A stretch of DNA of 33,853 nt, from the NCBI GenBank assembly GCA_026260175.1, contig JAKCWW010004291.1, positions 1 to 33,853 on the forward strand. The letters are read 5' to 3'. The notes below the pieces were generated by a model, which saw only the letters and a list, made by a program, of their open reading frames with translations, had not been told where the DNA came from and searched no databases. Below are positions 23,133 through 33,791 of the stretch, in pieces; the first letter of the stretch is position 1, and every line of letters begins with the position of its first letter. This DNA is from Reticulitermes lucifugus. Taxonomy: Eukaryota > Arthropoda > Insecta > Blattodea > Rhinotermitidae. The translations under genes and the position numbers were made by a program.

Positions 23133-24046
23133 TTAAGTTCGAGGTGGCGGTGGAGGTGGAGGAGGAGGTGGTGGTGGAGGATAGTAGGCCTTTGCAGCTG
23201 CCACAGTAAAAAAGGTTGGAGTACTCCCTGCAGTTGTTTGTTGTTGCTGGTTTGAAGAATTTGTCAGATGACTTCCTGATGGCAGAGATGGACTAACAAA
23301 ATGTGTAGTTCCCTGAGACGTTCCACCATTTGGGACACTTCTTCCAGGACCTACAATCACAAGTGCTTGAGGAGATAAGGTTGATGATGCTGAACCATAT
23401 GGACCTGGCATAACAAATTGGGTATTACCAGTACTCGGTGGCGGTGGTGGTGGTGGTGGTGGCGGCAGCGGTAGTGGTAATGACAGTGGTACTTGTACAG
23501 GTGGTGGTGGCGGCGGCGGCGGTGGCGCTGTAAGGAGGTATTTCTGTGCTGTCTTAGAACTTCTAGTGCTGACTGTGGAAGACTGATATGCCACTGCTAC
23601 TGATAAAGATGGCATAGCAGTGCCCTTCACAGATGTAATGCCATTTGGCAACCCTTTTGTTCCAAGACCAACTGGGAAGGATCCATATGTCTGATTTTTC
23701 AATGATGTAGAAAGAGGGTATACATTATATCCTTGTCCAGGTTGGTGATTTGAGGGTGTCAAGCTTGAATTTGCAGATGCATAACCAGCATTCCCACTGG
23801 CAGAAATGTAATTTACAGAGGTACTAATAGAAACAGAACTGTTTGGTACAAGAACTGAAGGATATATAGGTGATAACGCTGAATTAGATTGGCAAAATTT
23901 TGGTGCAGATGAATACATTGTAATCAAATGCTGTGTATTAGACAGTAATGATGATGACGAAGTTGTTGATTCCAGTGGTGGAAGAGGTGGGGGTGGAGGT
24001 GGAGGAGGGCCTTTCTTCTTACCATCCTTACCTTCTTGGACCAAAC
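23133..24046 (-). CDS. upSET: upSET/KMT2E/SETD5-type protein, terminal exon with polyproline tracts
   Basis: This is the last coding exon, 303 codons plus TAA at 23135-23133, after acceptor CATTTTCCAG. The frame is fixed by the split Gly codon following ...RARKQ. It begins LVQEGKDGKKKG and runs into a first proline tract. A Ser/Thr/Asn/Gly-rich middle follows, then two tracts separated by STGNTQ-flanking sequence and a VPLSLPLPLP link, and a final tract of 14 prolines before Arg-Thr-stop. Proline-rich C-termini are typical of KMT2E and SETD5. Such tracts can bind WW, SH3, EVH1 or profilin domains. The ATG at 24074 is in intron sequence and is not used if this splicing is right. The 3' UTR extends to lower coordinates to an end I could not place. 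Confidence 0.8.
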
Positions 24047-25269
24047 CTGGAAAATGGACAAAAGGGTTCAGCATGACTCACTTTATCTTAATTTTCACTG
24101 CTGTGCAGGGTGTGTTGTGTTCCCCGATGTAGCAAATGCTGAAGCTAGTTTTTCGCTGCATGCCACAAGTTGTTGCCAATTTCATGTCCAGTAATAGATT
24201 AAGAGGCTACAAAAATGCAACTAATGTACATGAAAAAACATTTTAGTGTGGAGCAACTTTTCATTCATATGGAAAACAACAAAAGGAAATCATAAAACCA
24301 GCCTAATACTAGCACGTGTTATACCTCATTTCCAGAACAAAATTCCTTCACAATTTGAACTCTACGTTCTTACAGTGCCATATGCATATCTAAGGTGACT
24401 TATATTAATTAAAAGTGCAAATCATTAATAATTCCATATTGACAAAATCAACATACTCTAAGAAAACACAATGTACATACTGCCCAACATGACACTACTC
24501 AAAGATTTCTGCATTTCCTACTGTCATTTTTAAATTTAAATTGACTGAGGCAATATTTAGGGCCACTTTATACTGAACAATACTGTATATGCTGCACACA
24601 TCATAACAGCCTAACCACGTAGAAACAAACAGTTGAATATGCATTAGAACACACACCTCACAGAACATCTTTTAGTGAAGGAACACATCTTTTAGTGAAG
24701 GAACACATTCAGTTAACAGTTTGGCAATCAGAAACTATTCACAGCACAACATGCAGAAATAAACAAGAAATTTACACCACATAAACATTTTTAAAGCCAC
24801 TTGTCATTCAGAATATCTTTCTAAAATAACTACCTTTAAACATGCCAGGATTTTTAAAAACAAAATGTGTGCAGTATTAAAGACTTACTCCTCTTATACC
24901 TTTCCACAAACAACCAAACTGGTTACCAGTTTTGTTGAAAGAATATGCAGCTACACAAATGAATTCATCCATAACAACCACTATTAACAGAAAAGTTGTT
25001 TACTAAAATTTGTGACAACCACTTTGCAAGTGGCATAGGGCATCACCCATTCACATAAGACTTCACACATAATAATTCTGCAAGGGAGTGTTCCACATAG
25101 GCCAAAATCTGCAACCCACAAAACTTTTGTTCTGAAAATTCATTCTGAGGAAAAACATAAAAATGGTGATCCACTTTACCTGTGACTCGCCTACTACCTT
25201 CAACTGGATGACAACTACTAAGCTATTCTAATAACTGTGTAGAATGCAGCTGTACTCATGTTAGCTCAC
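24047..25269 (-). other. upSET-like gene intron
   Basis: This phase-1 intron (GTGAGC...TTTTCCAG) contains a 20-bp perfect tandem duplication at 24666-24705 (unit begins CATCTTTTAGTGAAGG). Nothing else was recognised. Confidence 0.75.
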
Positions 25270-25413
25270 CTTGTTTACGTGCTCTTTCTTGTTCCTCATC
25301 ATCACTGAGAAAGAGTCCAAACTCTCTTCGCAATCTTTCAGTGAGGTTCTCTCTCTGACGTTCAACAAGTGTTGGAGCAGAGTTCCACCGCATGTAAGTT
25401 TCTTCTCCAACAC
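25270..25413 (-). CDS. upSET: upSET/KMT2E/SETD5-type protein, charged-helix exon
   Basis: This exon, too short for a start-to-stop open frame, lies between acceptor TTTTGTAAATAG and donor GTGAGC. It reads VGEETYMRWNSAPTLVERQR, then ENLTERLRREFGLFLSDD, then EEQERARKQ. Two bases complete the Gly codon of the previous exon and one base is left for the next, so both junctions keep frame. The segment RQRENLTERLRREFGLF predicts an amphipathic charged helix. The dense conservation-like character, with no low complexity, suggests a functional interaction segment. I know of no assigned domain for it. Confidence 0.75.
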
Positions 25414-25503
25414 CTATTTACAAAAGTAATACTACACAATAAGTATGAAAAGTAATTTAAAACAGAGAATGTCTTCACACATTACAAAAGAAAGGTCTTC
25501 TAC

Positions 25504-25786
25504 CTCTTTTATCATCTGATGTATCCGTATTAAGAAATAGGGGAAGTGCAGACAGAGAAGGTGAGCTGTCAAGGAATAGGTTCTTGCTGGTTGCAGAGGC
25601 ACCTGCGTTCAGTGCATCATCATCCGAGGACACAGATGAGGATGAGCTGCTTGTACTGTCAGTACGACCTCTACTGCCCCTACATGCTGGTGGGTTTTTA
25701 CTGCCTCCATCACCTTCTACCCATTCAGAGTTCAGTTCTGTACTACTGTTACACTGCTTACGTTGACGATATTCGGAGATGGAAAG
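25504..25786 (-). CDS. upSET: upSET/KMT2E/SETD5-type protein, SxxEYRxRK exon
   Basis: Acceptor TTGCATTTCAG opens the exon at LSISEYRQRKQ and donor GTAGAA closes it in the Gly codon after SDDKR (phase 1). The EYRQRK motif is the best family marker in this gene. It resembles the SLLEYRKR element of vertebrate KMT2E and SETD5. The rest is a serine-rich disordered stretch (TDSTSSSSSSVSSDDD) and a hydrophobic-serine segment (LFLDSSPSLSALPLFL). It covers residues 315-408 of the joined fragment. The plus-strand open frames across the same bases are antisense shadows. Confidence 0.78.
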
Positions 25787-28396
25787 CTGAAATGCAAACA
25801 AACATCACTGCTATAAAAACCCAATTAACTCAGTTTCTTTTCAAAACAAGATACTAAGAAGGTAGCCCCACACACTGACAGTGTGATTGTTTTTTCCAGT
25901 GACCCAATGTTAATCAGTTTTAAGCCTGTATCATACTAAACTTAAAAACAGAAAGCAAGGAACAAAATTTGCAAAAGTTTAAAAGTTAAGTTAAAAGAAT
26001 CTCGACAATTATATAGTAGTATCTAAAATTAATAAATATTAGTCTTCCATTGTCATGGGACTAGAACAATGTATATATACACAAAGATTATCACACTTTG
26101 GTATACAAAAGTTCAGCGCTGTAACACTGGTTATCCACAGTAAAATCATGATTTAGTGATACAAACTAACTAAACTGATGAAAATCTTAATATTTCCAAC
26201 AGTGTTAACAAGACTGCTGATGTAGAATTGGAAAACTTAACACTAAATGAGGGGAAACCTTAAACTGAGGAACATTAAATAACAGTTCCACTGTATACAC
26301 CTAACAGCGAAATTATCCACATCTAAAGTTCCTCCTCTTTCTGCAATCCACACATGAAAAGGTTGGTCATCTAAATTACATTCTACTTTATAAATCTGTA
26401 ACTCAGGAAGATGTCATGGACAGACCCCACAACAGTGGGAAAGATGCAAGTGAATAGCAGGGTTATTTACTTTATAAATTCCTGAATCTACAACATGCAA
26501 TGATGGTGCAAGTGGGGAGTGGAGGTAAACCTCCACACATTCCAGACCTTGTCAGACCAGACCAGATGTAGTTGGCTGGTTAGCTTCATTCTCCAGGCAC
26601 ATTATGCCCAAGAACATTGTCCCCAGAACTACAGTCTGAGCTACCAACAGCCTAAATAAACCATACATAAATACATACAGGGAGGTCACTTGAAAACTGA
26701 ACCCAGACACACAGCAAGCAATGATCTTACATTTCCTTGTACAATATATATAACTTACTGCACATTAAAGTAGGTGCTGGAAATGTTCAAGTTCTCATGT
26801 ACAAATCGCCAATACAGTGTGGCATGCATGACACACACACCACCAGCGCTATTAGCATTTGTATGGTACACTGCATCAACTTAAGTGACACAGTCCAATT
26901 TAATCTACTGTTAACAGATGTGTGAAGCACAGTGTAACATACATTTCCTTTGCTCTCTGAGTATGCAGTACAGTTTAATACAGAGGATTTTCATTACAGA
27001 AACCTATAAAAGGAAGAAACCGCATGGAAAATGTCGTAGGAAATTTAGAATAGTTTCCTGGTGTTTCAGGTTCTCTGAAATCAAGCATGTCTGACACCTA
27101 TTCTAACATGTAGCGAGTTATACATACATACATATACATAGAAGGGAATTCAGCTTGCTGTGCATCTGGGTTTGCTTGTCAACTAACTTCCTGTACACTG
27201 AACCACTGGAAAGACTGTGGGGTTGACCCTACAGCCACTCTGGCAAAATTTGTGCCCCTGCTGAAAAAAATGCAGAATTACTTGCAGACAGTGACTTCAT
27301 ATGGACTGAAAATACTATATTAAAAATCAGCAAAAATGCATAAAGGTGATAAGAACTACTTCTCTAGTTTCACAACAATTACTGTAGTATTATTTATACA
27401 CAACACACCAGGGGGCAGGCATGATGCAAGGGCTCATTAATGCCCACCCCATTACATCTAATCTAATAGGTCAATCCAAATAAGTAGGAAGAAGCAGAAG
27501 AAAAAAACACACACACACACACCAAAGAAATTACTGGAATTATTGTTTACAGATCAAACAAGTCACAACAAACTAAACCTGAAACCAACAAATTTAGTCC
27601 AAATGTAGTGTACTACTTTTCAGGAAGTTCAGTTACTCTCATCTGACTTCAGATTAATGTAATCAGATGAGCTTTGAGGTTCTCACACTAGTGTTGCTGA
27701 ACATCCAAGTCTTCTGGGGCTTTATGCCATGCTGGTTGGTACATAAACATCTTCCACAGAAAAGTAATTCTAATATAACAATTTTACTGATCTGGGAAAC
27801 CATAACTTTTTTTTTTCAAAAACAAAATGCTCTGCACCAACCAACCAACCAACCAACCAAGAAACAAACATTTGGGCAATACTGCTCCACACTATACCCT
27901 TCAAATGACTGATGTTAAGTAAATAGTTTAAGATATCATTTTGTGAAAGTTACTGTTTCCAAATACTCAGTAGCTCAGCAGTGCACAAATATATTAGCCA
28001 CCTCGAAACTCCAAGTGCCACAAGGGTGACAAGAAGCAAGTTCAAGACTGGGGACCCACAATTATAGCATGCCACCATACAAAACTTACTCGCCCGGGTG
28101 ACCTGGCCCCTGGGATTTGTGCACCCCTGCAGCAGCTAAACAGTAGGACTGAAAACTTGCTAGCAGGGCCTCAAATGTGAAGAACATCAGCCACAAGAAT
28201 TAGCAGTTTTGAGAACACACATCGTGGGCCTTGGATTAGACTAAAAGAAATCTTTAGGCTGAATTATGACACAGGCTAAGTATAATAAAATTTCTTTAAA
28301 AGTCAAGCCTACCACTTATATTCTAATGAAGTAATAACCAGAAGGTAAAATCTTAAAGACTTAGTAACAGTCTCCATTAGTTCCTACAGTTCTAAC
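25787..28396 (-). other. upSET-like gene intron with repeats
   Basis: This phase-0 intron of 2.6 kb holds (CA)n at 27506-27522, (CCAA)n at 27839-27860 and the dispersed-repeat fragment at 27661-27790. No exon was found in it, and the phase and the KRK|LSISEYR junction need none. Confidence 0.7.
27661..27790 (+). repeat. Fragment of a widespread insect repeat (FEVLT...VFW...PC.LV type)
   Basis: The plus strand translates to SFEVLTLVLLNIQVFWGFMP followed by CWLV. I recall the pattern FEVLTAV...VFWDVTPCSLV as a very common spurious translation of a dispersed repeat in insect genomes, notably cockroaches and termites. Only the short conserved part is present here. It is not a gene. Confidence 0.45.
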
Positions 28397-28924
28397 CTTG
28401 CGCTTTGCGGGTTGAGCTGTTGCAGAGCTGACTGCTGGTGTATGCATGGCAGAAATGGTTTCATCTCTTGACACTTGTGTCTGTTTCAATGATGAATCTG
28501 GAAGCTCCAATGGTATCTCAGATTTACATGAATCAGTACATCCACTCCCCATCGCTGCTAAAGCTACTTCAGGCATTTTCTGATACAATTCTGAGCCTGC
28601 AGATATTTTGGTATTTGCTGTACCACCAGTTGATAAGGAACCTTTTAAAACATGCATCTCTGGAGAATTAATACTATCACTGTCCTGTTCTTTCACATTA
28701 ACATCCACTTCAGGTCTCTTTCTGTGTACCATTTTTCTCTTACTATCATTAAGAATCTCTGTTTCACTACCCACAGTATCTTCACAACCTTCATTACTGC
28801 CATCTTCATTCTCTCCAGTACCTTCTTGATCTTCAAATCCTCTACATCCCTCGCCTTCAGTCTCGTCACTTGAATTAATAGACAATTCAAGCTTTGCATC
28901 TGCAATCTTTTCTCTCAATGAGGC
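28397..28924 (-). CDS. upSET: upSET/KMT2E/SETD5-type protein, exon with Ser/Glu-rich linker and NLS-like patch
   Basis: This 176-codon exon is phase 0 at both ends, between acceptor TTTGTTTGCAG and donor GTTAGA. It begins ASLREKIADAKLELS, a short charged helix, and then becomes a low-complexity acidic linker with a basic patch (SKRKMVHRKRP) that could be a nuclear localisation signal. It ends QPAKRK, which joins directly to LSISEYRQRK in the next exon, giving a KRK-S-x-x-EYRxRK string. I recall this as the conserved element C-terminal to the SET domain in KMT2E and SETD5. The frame is open for another 12 codons beyond the donor. The donor is weak, but the phase and the motif across the junction support it. 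Confidence 0.7.
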
Positions 28925-29400
28925 CTGCAAACAAACACCCAAAAAAATACAGTACATTTTTCCATGAAATCAAACATATGTTACTTCCCACACTATCAGC
29001 CTCTATGCCTACCTCTGGCTGAACACTACAATTTCTCCCTGACATGAGCCTAAAATTAATCATGCCAAACACTATCAGTAAATGCTGCTGATGTAATGCA
29101 TGTTCACATATGCACAGTTCACCCCAGAAAAAATAAAGCTGCATTATTGTTATGCCACAGTCATCATGAGCTGCTATGGTTCCATATAATGTAAAAAATT
29201 ACACACTTTCGTATGAATCACACAAGGCGTGGTTTTGCTAGAAAGTGTAAAGTGAAAATGTTACCACAAGTTGCAGAGTCAGAAATCCAAGCACATGAAC
29301 TTATTAATGAAGTCAGGTTTACTTGGTCACCTCTGCACAGGAAACCAGCTTAAAAAATGCTGTGCACTTATTGAAAAGAAGATGGACAACATAGGGCTTC

Positions 29401-29636
29401 GGTAAAGATAAAGCTGTCCCGCTACAAGCAATGAGGGCATCTAAGGTACTACAAGACATAACTCTACTTTCTTAACCTTGGCACTATATGGATGAGTGGT
29501 GGGCTTCTTGCTCTAAGATGCTTTATCCCTGGTGAAAGAGCTACTGGTATCCAGGCAGGGTGGGCCCCAGAGGTGGTCTGAATGCAGCCCTACTGGAAAC
29601 CAAACATTTCCTTGAGTGTACCATGTTATCCTGACT
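29401..29636 (+). repeat. Dispersed repeat, copy B
   Basis: This is the second copy of the family at 6551-6832, located in the intron between the acidic exon and the linker exon of the upSET-like gene. The shared core is GGGTGGGCCCCAGAG followed by CTGAATGCAG, with matching flanks on both sides. Confidence 0.6.
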
Positions 29637-29808
29637 CTTAACAGGGCCTATGCAAAAGAACATGTTCAACTACCTGAACTCATGTGACACAGTGAACTCC
29701 CATATAATAGAAGAACATCCAAAGAAAAGTTTTATTAGACATTTCTGACAAGGAACTTCATGTCCCAACCTCAATTTGTGTAAAAAATATAGCAAGGATG
29801 CGCATGAG

Positions 29809-29880
29809 TGCGCGCGCGCACGCACGCACACACACACACAGCAGGCATCCATGCCCACGTGTGTGTGTGTGTGTGTATAC
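29809..29880 (+). repeat. Alternating (CG/CA)n - short palindrome - (GT)n block
   Basis: CGCGCGCG, then CGCACGCA and (CA)n, lead into GGCATCCATGCC (perfect 5-bp stem, 2-nt loop, centre 29849) and then ACG(TG)n to 29876. Open frames here on both strands are artefacts of the repeat. Confidence 0.9.
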
Positions 29881-30291
29881 AAGGACAGTATTTTGAACCC
29901 TTTGGCACCAGAATTGAATGCATTGAATTTAATGGGCCTGTGATGGAAAAATTTGGTTGCCTTGGCACTTCAGCAGAAACAGCCACACATATCAAAGCAC
30001 TATGTATCAGCAGAGAGCTGTGCAAGAACATGCCGTAATTGACACGTTCTGGGTGATGAATTTAGTCATCCTTTGGTTTTCAAAGCATTGCACTGTGCAA
30101 TGACTACAGTCATTGTTTGGTGCCCAACAGTTAATATCTGTACCTAGGAAAGTTTCTTTTACTGCTCTTGTGGAATAATTCTAAAACTCATACTGCAATT
30201 AACCAGTAGCATTCAACCCAAGCTAGGCTATTTTTGGTTGGTAGGTGGAAGGTGAACAGAATCATTTGGCTTGGTAGGAAGACACAGAAGC

Positions 30292-30501
30292 ATGGGTTTC
30301 CAACCTATGGCCGTGGCCCGACAGGTTGTGTTACATGGCCCACAGCCACATCTGTAAAGTACATACATAATATAAAAAATTACACAAAAATGTAGGTGGT
30401 TATGCATACCACTTATTGTGATATTTTTTTTACGTTAGGCCCGCAAACCAGCTCACAATAACGGTTGTGGCCCTTTACACAAACAAGTTTGGACACCCCC
30501 A
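30292..30501. mobile_element. hAT-type MITE
   Basis: The left end ATGGGTTTCCAACCTATGG and the right end read inward, TGGGGGTGTCCAAACTTG, are imperfect inverted repeats 210 bp apart. Subterminal GGCCCG / GGTTGTGGCCC blocks are typical of hAT derivatives. It has no coding sequence. Confidence 0.5.
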
Positions 30502-30552
30502 TACTGTGGGTTTAAACACAGTATGAGGGGTGTCCAAACTTTTTTGTGTAAA
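30474..30552. repeat. Inverted pair of hAT termini
   Basis: Left arm 30474-30508 (TTTACACAAACAAGTTTGGA onward) and right arm 30517-30552 are inverse copies around an 8-nt spacer. The right arm begins a second hAT end (GAGGGGTGTCCAAACTTTTT) in the opposite direction. Its partner end is not visible nearby, so the second element is truncated or the pair arose by a rearrangement. Confidence 0.65.
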
Positions 30553-32203
30553 CATTTTGTACACATCAGTACAATATGTGTGCATACATGTCAAACAAGT
30601 TCCTCTTTTAACAATACCCAATGTAGCTGTGAAACAATGCTTTAAAGCAGCAGCAAGCAATTATATAAATGCCATTAGATGATGCAAGCTGCCTTAGCCA
30701 TACACAAACTGTTCATTAGTTAAAATGAACGCTTATGACAATTGCCATATGGGTTAATCCACGTCAAATCAACAGTTTAGGGGCAAAATTTTCATGAACG
30801 TCTCTAATTCTAATAAAATTTGCAACTTGTTGGGCCTCCTTTGATAGTGATGTGGACAAAACATTTCCTTAAGCTTTCACACATTCTCATTCACTAAACT
30901 GCTTCTAAATCTGATCCCAATTAAGACGGAGCTTATTCCTGTACCAACTGCTCTTCACTTCCACCTAGTGCTAAGGTTATAAATGAGTGGAGCTATACTT
31001 CTACTCCCATCACCTGCATTCACAGCATCCACAGGATAGCTTCCTGTAGCCTTATATTCAAGTAAGGCATGTCATTTATTTTAGGGTTCAATGACATTTT
31101 TGCCTTGATCCTGAACCATCAAATTTATTTACAGAAAACACACAGTTATGAAAGTTCCTTCCATAACACAATCTGAATAGTTCGTTGCAAAGCATCGTGT
31201 TGGGACATGGAAGTGACAGAAAGATATGATTCTTTTGCTAGTGGTCTGTTGCTGCACTGGATGCTCAGACATCATAAATCACATCACCTGCACAGAAAAG
31301 CAGCATGGTACCATGACTGAACCAGCCTTTCTGTTGTGTAGCAAGTTTGTACTGCTTTTGTCAAGTGCAACATTAATTTTCATTTTTTTTAACTTCATGG
31401 TCCATTTCCATCACTCACAATGCAAAGAGTAACAATCATTCTTGATTTGTACATCTATGAACTAATCTGCTTGGGGTTCTGCACTCTCACATCTCTATGT
31501 TTCAATTACATTATGATTACTTGCTTGGCTTTCTGATAAGGATGCAAACTGCAGCAATAGCTTCATCAGGTAATGGAATGGAAAATAGTCTAATAAAAGT
31601 TAAATTAAAAAAAGGGACACTATTATGAAAGTTGTGTAAAAGTGCAATGCAGTAGAACTGTCATGTCTCCTGTATTGCTAGTAACAGTACACAACACTTG
31701 CAAAATTCAACTCTACAGGGCTCTGACAATGGTATATGACTTACTGAAGTTATCTTCTTTCTTTGGACTTTGTCCATCCTCTAACTTTCAATGGTGCCCA
31801 GTGACTGAGAATAGCTCTTTCTAAGGGGTCCACCAGATGAGGTGCTTTCCTTTACCTGAAGACAGAAGTAGAGCCGGCATCCGAAACACAGTGCAAGATT
31901 AAAAGTTAGATAATGGACACAGTCCAAAGAAAGATCATTTCAGTAACTTCAAAAATGTTTGCAACTTTTAGCATCTGCAAATCAATTTTAAATAACAAAG
32001 CTGTATGGCAAATACTTGCACATGAATCACAACTTCACATGTTCCACAGCACAATAGACAAAATACTTGCAGTCACTGCAAATAAGAATGTAGGTGTCTG
32101 CACCACTTTTTTTACAGCATGATTTAAACCCAATTAAGAGAAAAGTACTTTTATAGCACAAAGCAACTAATTTTCACTTATCACAGCAGGATGAAATCTA
32201 ATA

Positions 32204-32625
32204 CAGTAAAATTCCTTTAATCCTGCATCTGATAATCTGGCACATGAGAAAAGTAGTCCTCAATACTTTTCACTAGAAAAAGGCTTCATCAATGAAATTG
32301 GCAGATCTCACGGACATGTTCAAAAAGGTGTCTAAGAGTGTCTGAACATCAACCGTTGTGGCATCTCCTGACACGTCTCCTACTCCATCAACTCCTTCAC
32401 CTAGGAAGACTCCAGAAAACACAGAACAGGACACTGATGACCCTGAACCAGCAAATGGATATATGTATCCAAATGGATTATTCCTCTTGATTAGTTGTGC
32501 AGCCCAAGTATAAGAGCAATAACAAAAAGTTTAGGTCCATGTAGGTACCATCTGATAATCCAGCAATATTTTACAATCTGGCTCCTGCCTGGTCCTGTGG
32601 GTGCTGGATTAACGAAACTGTACTG
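32204..32625 (+). mobile_element. Tigger-like (pogo-type) deletion derivative, copy 2
   Basis: The left end CAGTAAAATTCCTTTAATCC is preceded by TA. The right end read inward is CAGTACAGTTTCGTTAATCC, a 20-bp imperfect terminal repeat. The flank after the right end is CA, not the expected TA. The plus strand from 32295 reads LADLTDMFKKVSKSV, a stop, then ASPDTSPTPSTPSPRKTPE and DDPEPAN. This parallels copy 1 at 13 kb, except for the stop and an insertion in copy 1. TA targets and CAGT termini are typical of Tc1/mariner pogo-Tigger elements. Confidence 0.62.
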
Positions 32626-33020
32626 CAGTTACTGCACAGGTGTAACAGAACATATAGTTCAAGTTACTAATTTCTTCATTTGGATGAAAATATTTTCTCT
32701 TCATTTATAATTCATTAACTTTTTTTCAACCATAATTTATATTACAAGGTGGTGGAACACTCAGCCTTCATTTGTGAACAAAACTGAACATCTGAACTTG
32801 AAAACCCTGAAAACCCCACTACATACAAATCATTCTCATCATAAGTACCACAGAATTCTCAATGAGGCAATGGTCAGTATTCTAGTCATAATAAAATGGA
32901 ATAGCATGATAATGAACTGCCTTAATTCCCTGATTAATGGCACTGCTTAACATTCACTGTAAAAGGTGTGCATCTTTTGTTTGCAAACACACAGTCAACA
33001 TCTGGGAAGAGAAAAATGTA

Positions 33021-33335
33021 TTAACACATTCACTGCCAAAGTCGACCATGGCCGATTTAAGTATTTATGTTTTAAATTGCCAACGTCGACTTTAGTCAAT
33101 CTAAAGTTTACTCTGCTCTTTTGCTTTAAATAGGCCACACACACAATAAGTTCTTTCAGGAAACATATTTTACATATTTATTAAAACCTAGCTGACAACT
33201 AGAAAAAATATACGCATTTTATGTATAATTATATTTTATAATGTATAAGATAATGCACTAGTTGTTTAACATTCAAAAAATCACTGGCAATTTAACACCG
33301 TCGGGGATTTAAATGCCCGGCAGTGAACATATTAA
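33021..33335. mobile_element. piggyBac-type MITE with TTAA duplication
   Basis: TTAA at 33021-33024 and 33332-33335 flank the inverted ends CACATTCACTGCC and (read inward) TATGTTCACTGCC. Direct repeats GCCAAAGTCGAC and GCCAACGTCGAC follow the left end. There is no open frame. The right TTAA lies 20 bp from the donor site of the acidic exon of the upSET-like gene. Confidence 0.75.
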
Positions 33336-33355
33336 GGCAGAAAATTTTTACAAAC

Positions 33356-33769
33356 CTCTGATACAATGTCAGGTACTGGACAAACTGGATTTTCATCTTC
33401 CTCATCATCATCCATTGAAGATTCTCTGGCATACATATGTTCATCAGTTTCCTCTTTCTCTTTATCCTCCATGTCAGTGTCATCATGTTGGTCAACATCC
33501 CTCCTCAGTGCAACTCCACTATCCGTATCCATGTCCCTAACGATGGCCTCACCTTCATCACCTTGTAATAATATACTGTGAGCAGCATAGTTTGTTACTG
33601 CCATATTCCTGATGGCTCCTAGTCTTCCATAACAATCATTTATAGGACTACAATGTCCATCAAAATCCCCTTCACATTTTTCTTCTCTGTCTTCATATTC
33701 TGAATCATTTATGAGAGGAGTTTCCTCATCTCCTGGGGAGACAATGTTATCGTCTTCCTCACATTCACC
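33356..33769 (-). CDS. upSET: upSET/KMT2E/SETD5-type protein, acidic exon with HCF-1-binding-like motif
   Basis: This is the most upstream exon visible of the right-hand gene, 138 codons, phase 0 at both ends. The acceptor is TGTTTCAG and the donor GTTTGT. It is strongly acidic (runs such as DTDMEDKEKEETDEHMY and SSMDDDEEDE), is likely disordered, and has no recognised fold. EHMY at residues 110-113 of the joined fragment fits the HCF-1-binding motif [DE]HxY reported for KMT2E. I name the gene from the later exons (SxxEYRxRK motif, proline-rich C-terminus), the in-phase join and this motif. The PHD and SET domains of the family are not seen and should lie to the right. Family members act as chromatin regulators. 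In Drosophila, upSET limits histone acetylation around active promoters. Confidence 0.65.
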
Positions 33770-33787
33770 CTGAAACACAATGTACAG

Positions 33788-33791
<4 letters not shown>

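Larger units (their letters stand above)
28925..33355 (-). other. upSET-like gene intron, 4.4 kb, transposon-rich
   Basis: This phase-0 intron carries the dispersed repeat copy B, a purine/pyrimidine alternating block, two hAT ends, Tigger copy 2 and a piggyBac-type MITE. I found no further exon, but a small phase-0 exon of 3n bases could be missed. Confidence 0.65.

Noticed and set aside
24046..24074. Start of the proline-rich protein at the ATG at 24074
   Set aside because: A good acceptor lies at 24047-24056, and the split Gly codon joins the previous exon in frame, so the bases 24047-24074 read as intron.
25546..25857. 103-codon plus-strand frame
   Set aside because: It is the antisense shadow of the SxxEYRxRK exon. 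The minus strand has matching phases and a conserved motif.
28438..28873. Several plus-strand frames over the linker exon
   Set aside because: They are antisense of the Glu/Ser-rich coding exon and share no motif with any family.
31784..31858. Possible extra minus-strand exon of the upSET-like gene (VKESTSSGGPLRKSYSQSLG after a TTCTGTCTTCAG acceptor)
   Set aside because: The frame stops soon and no donor keeps the required phase 0, so it would break a join that is already in phase.
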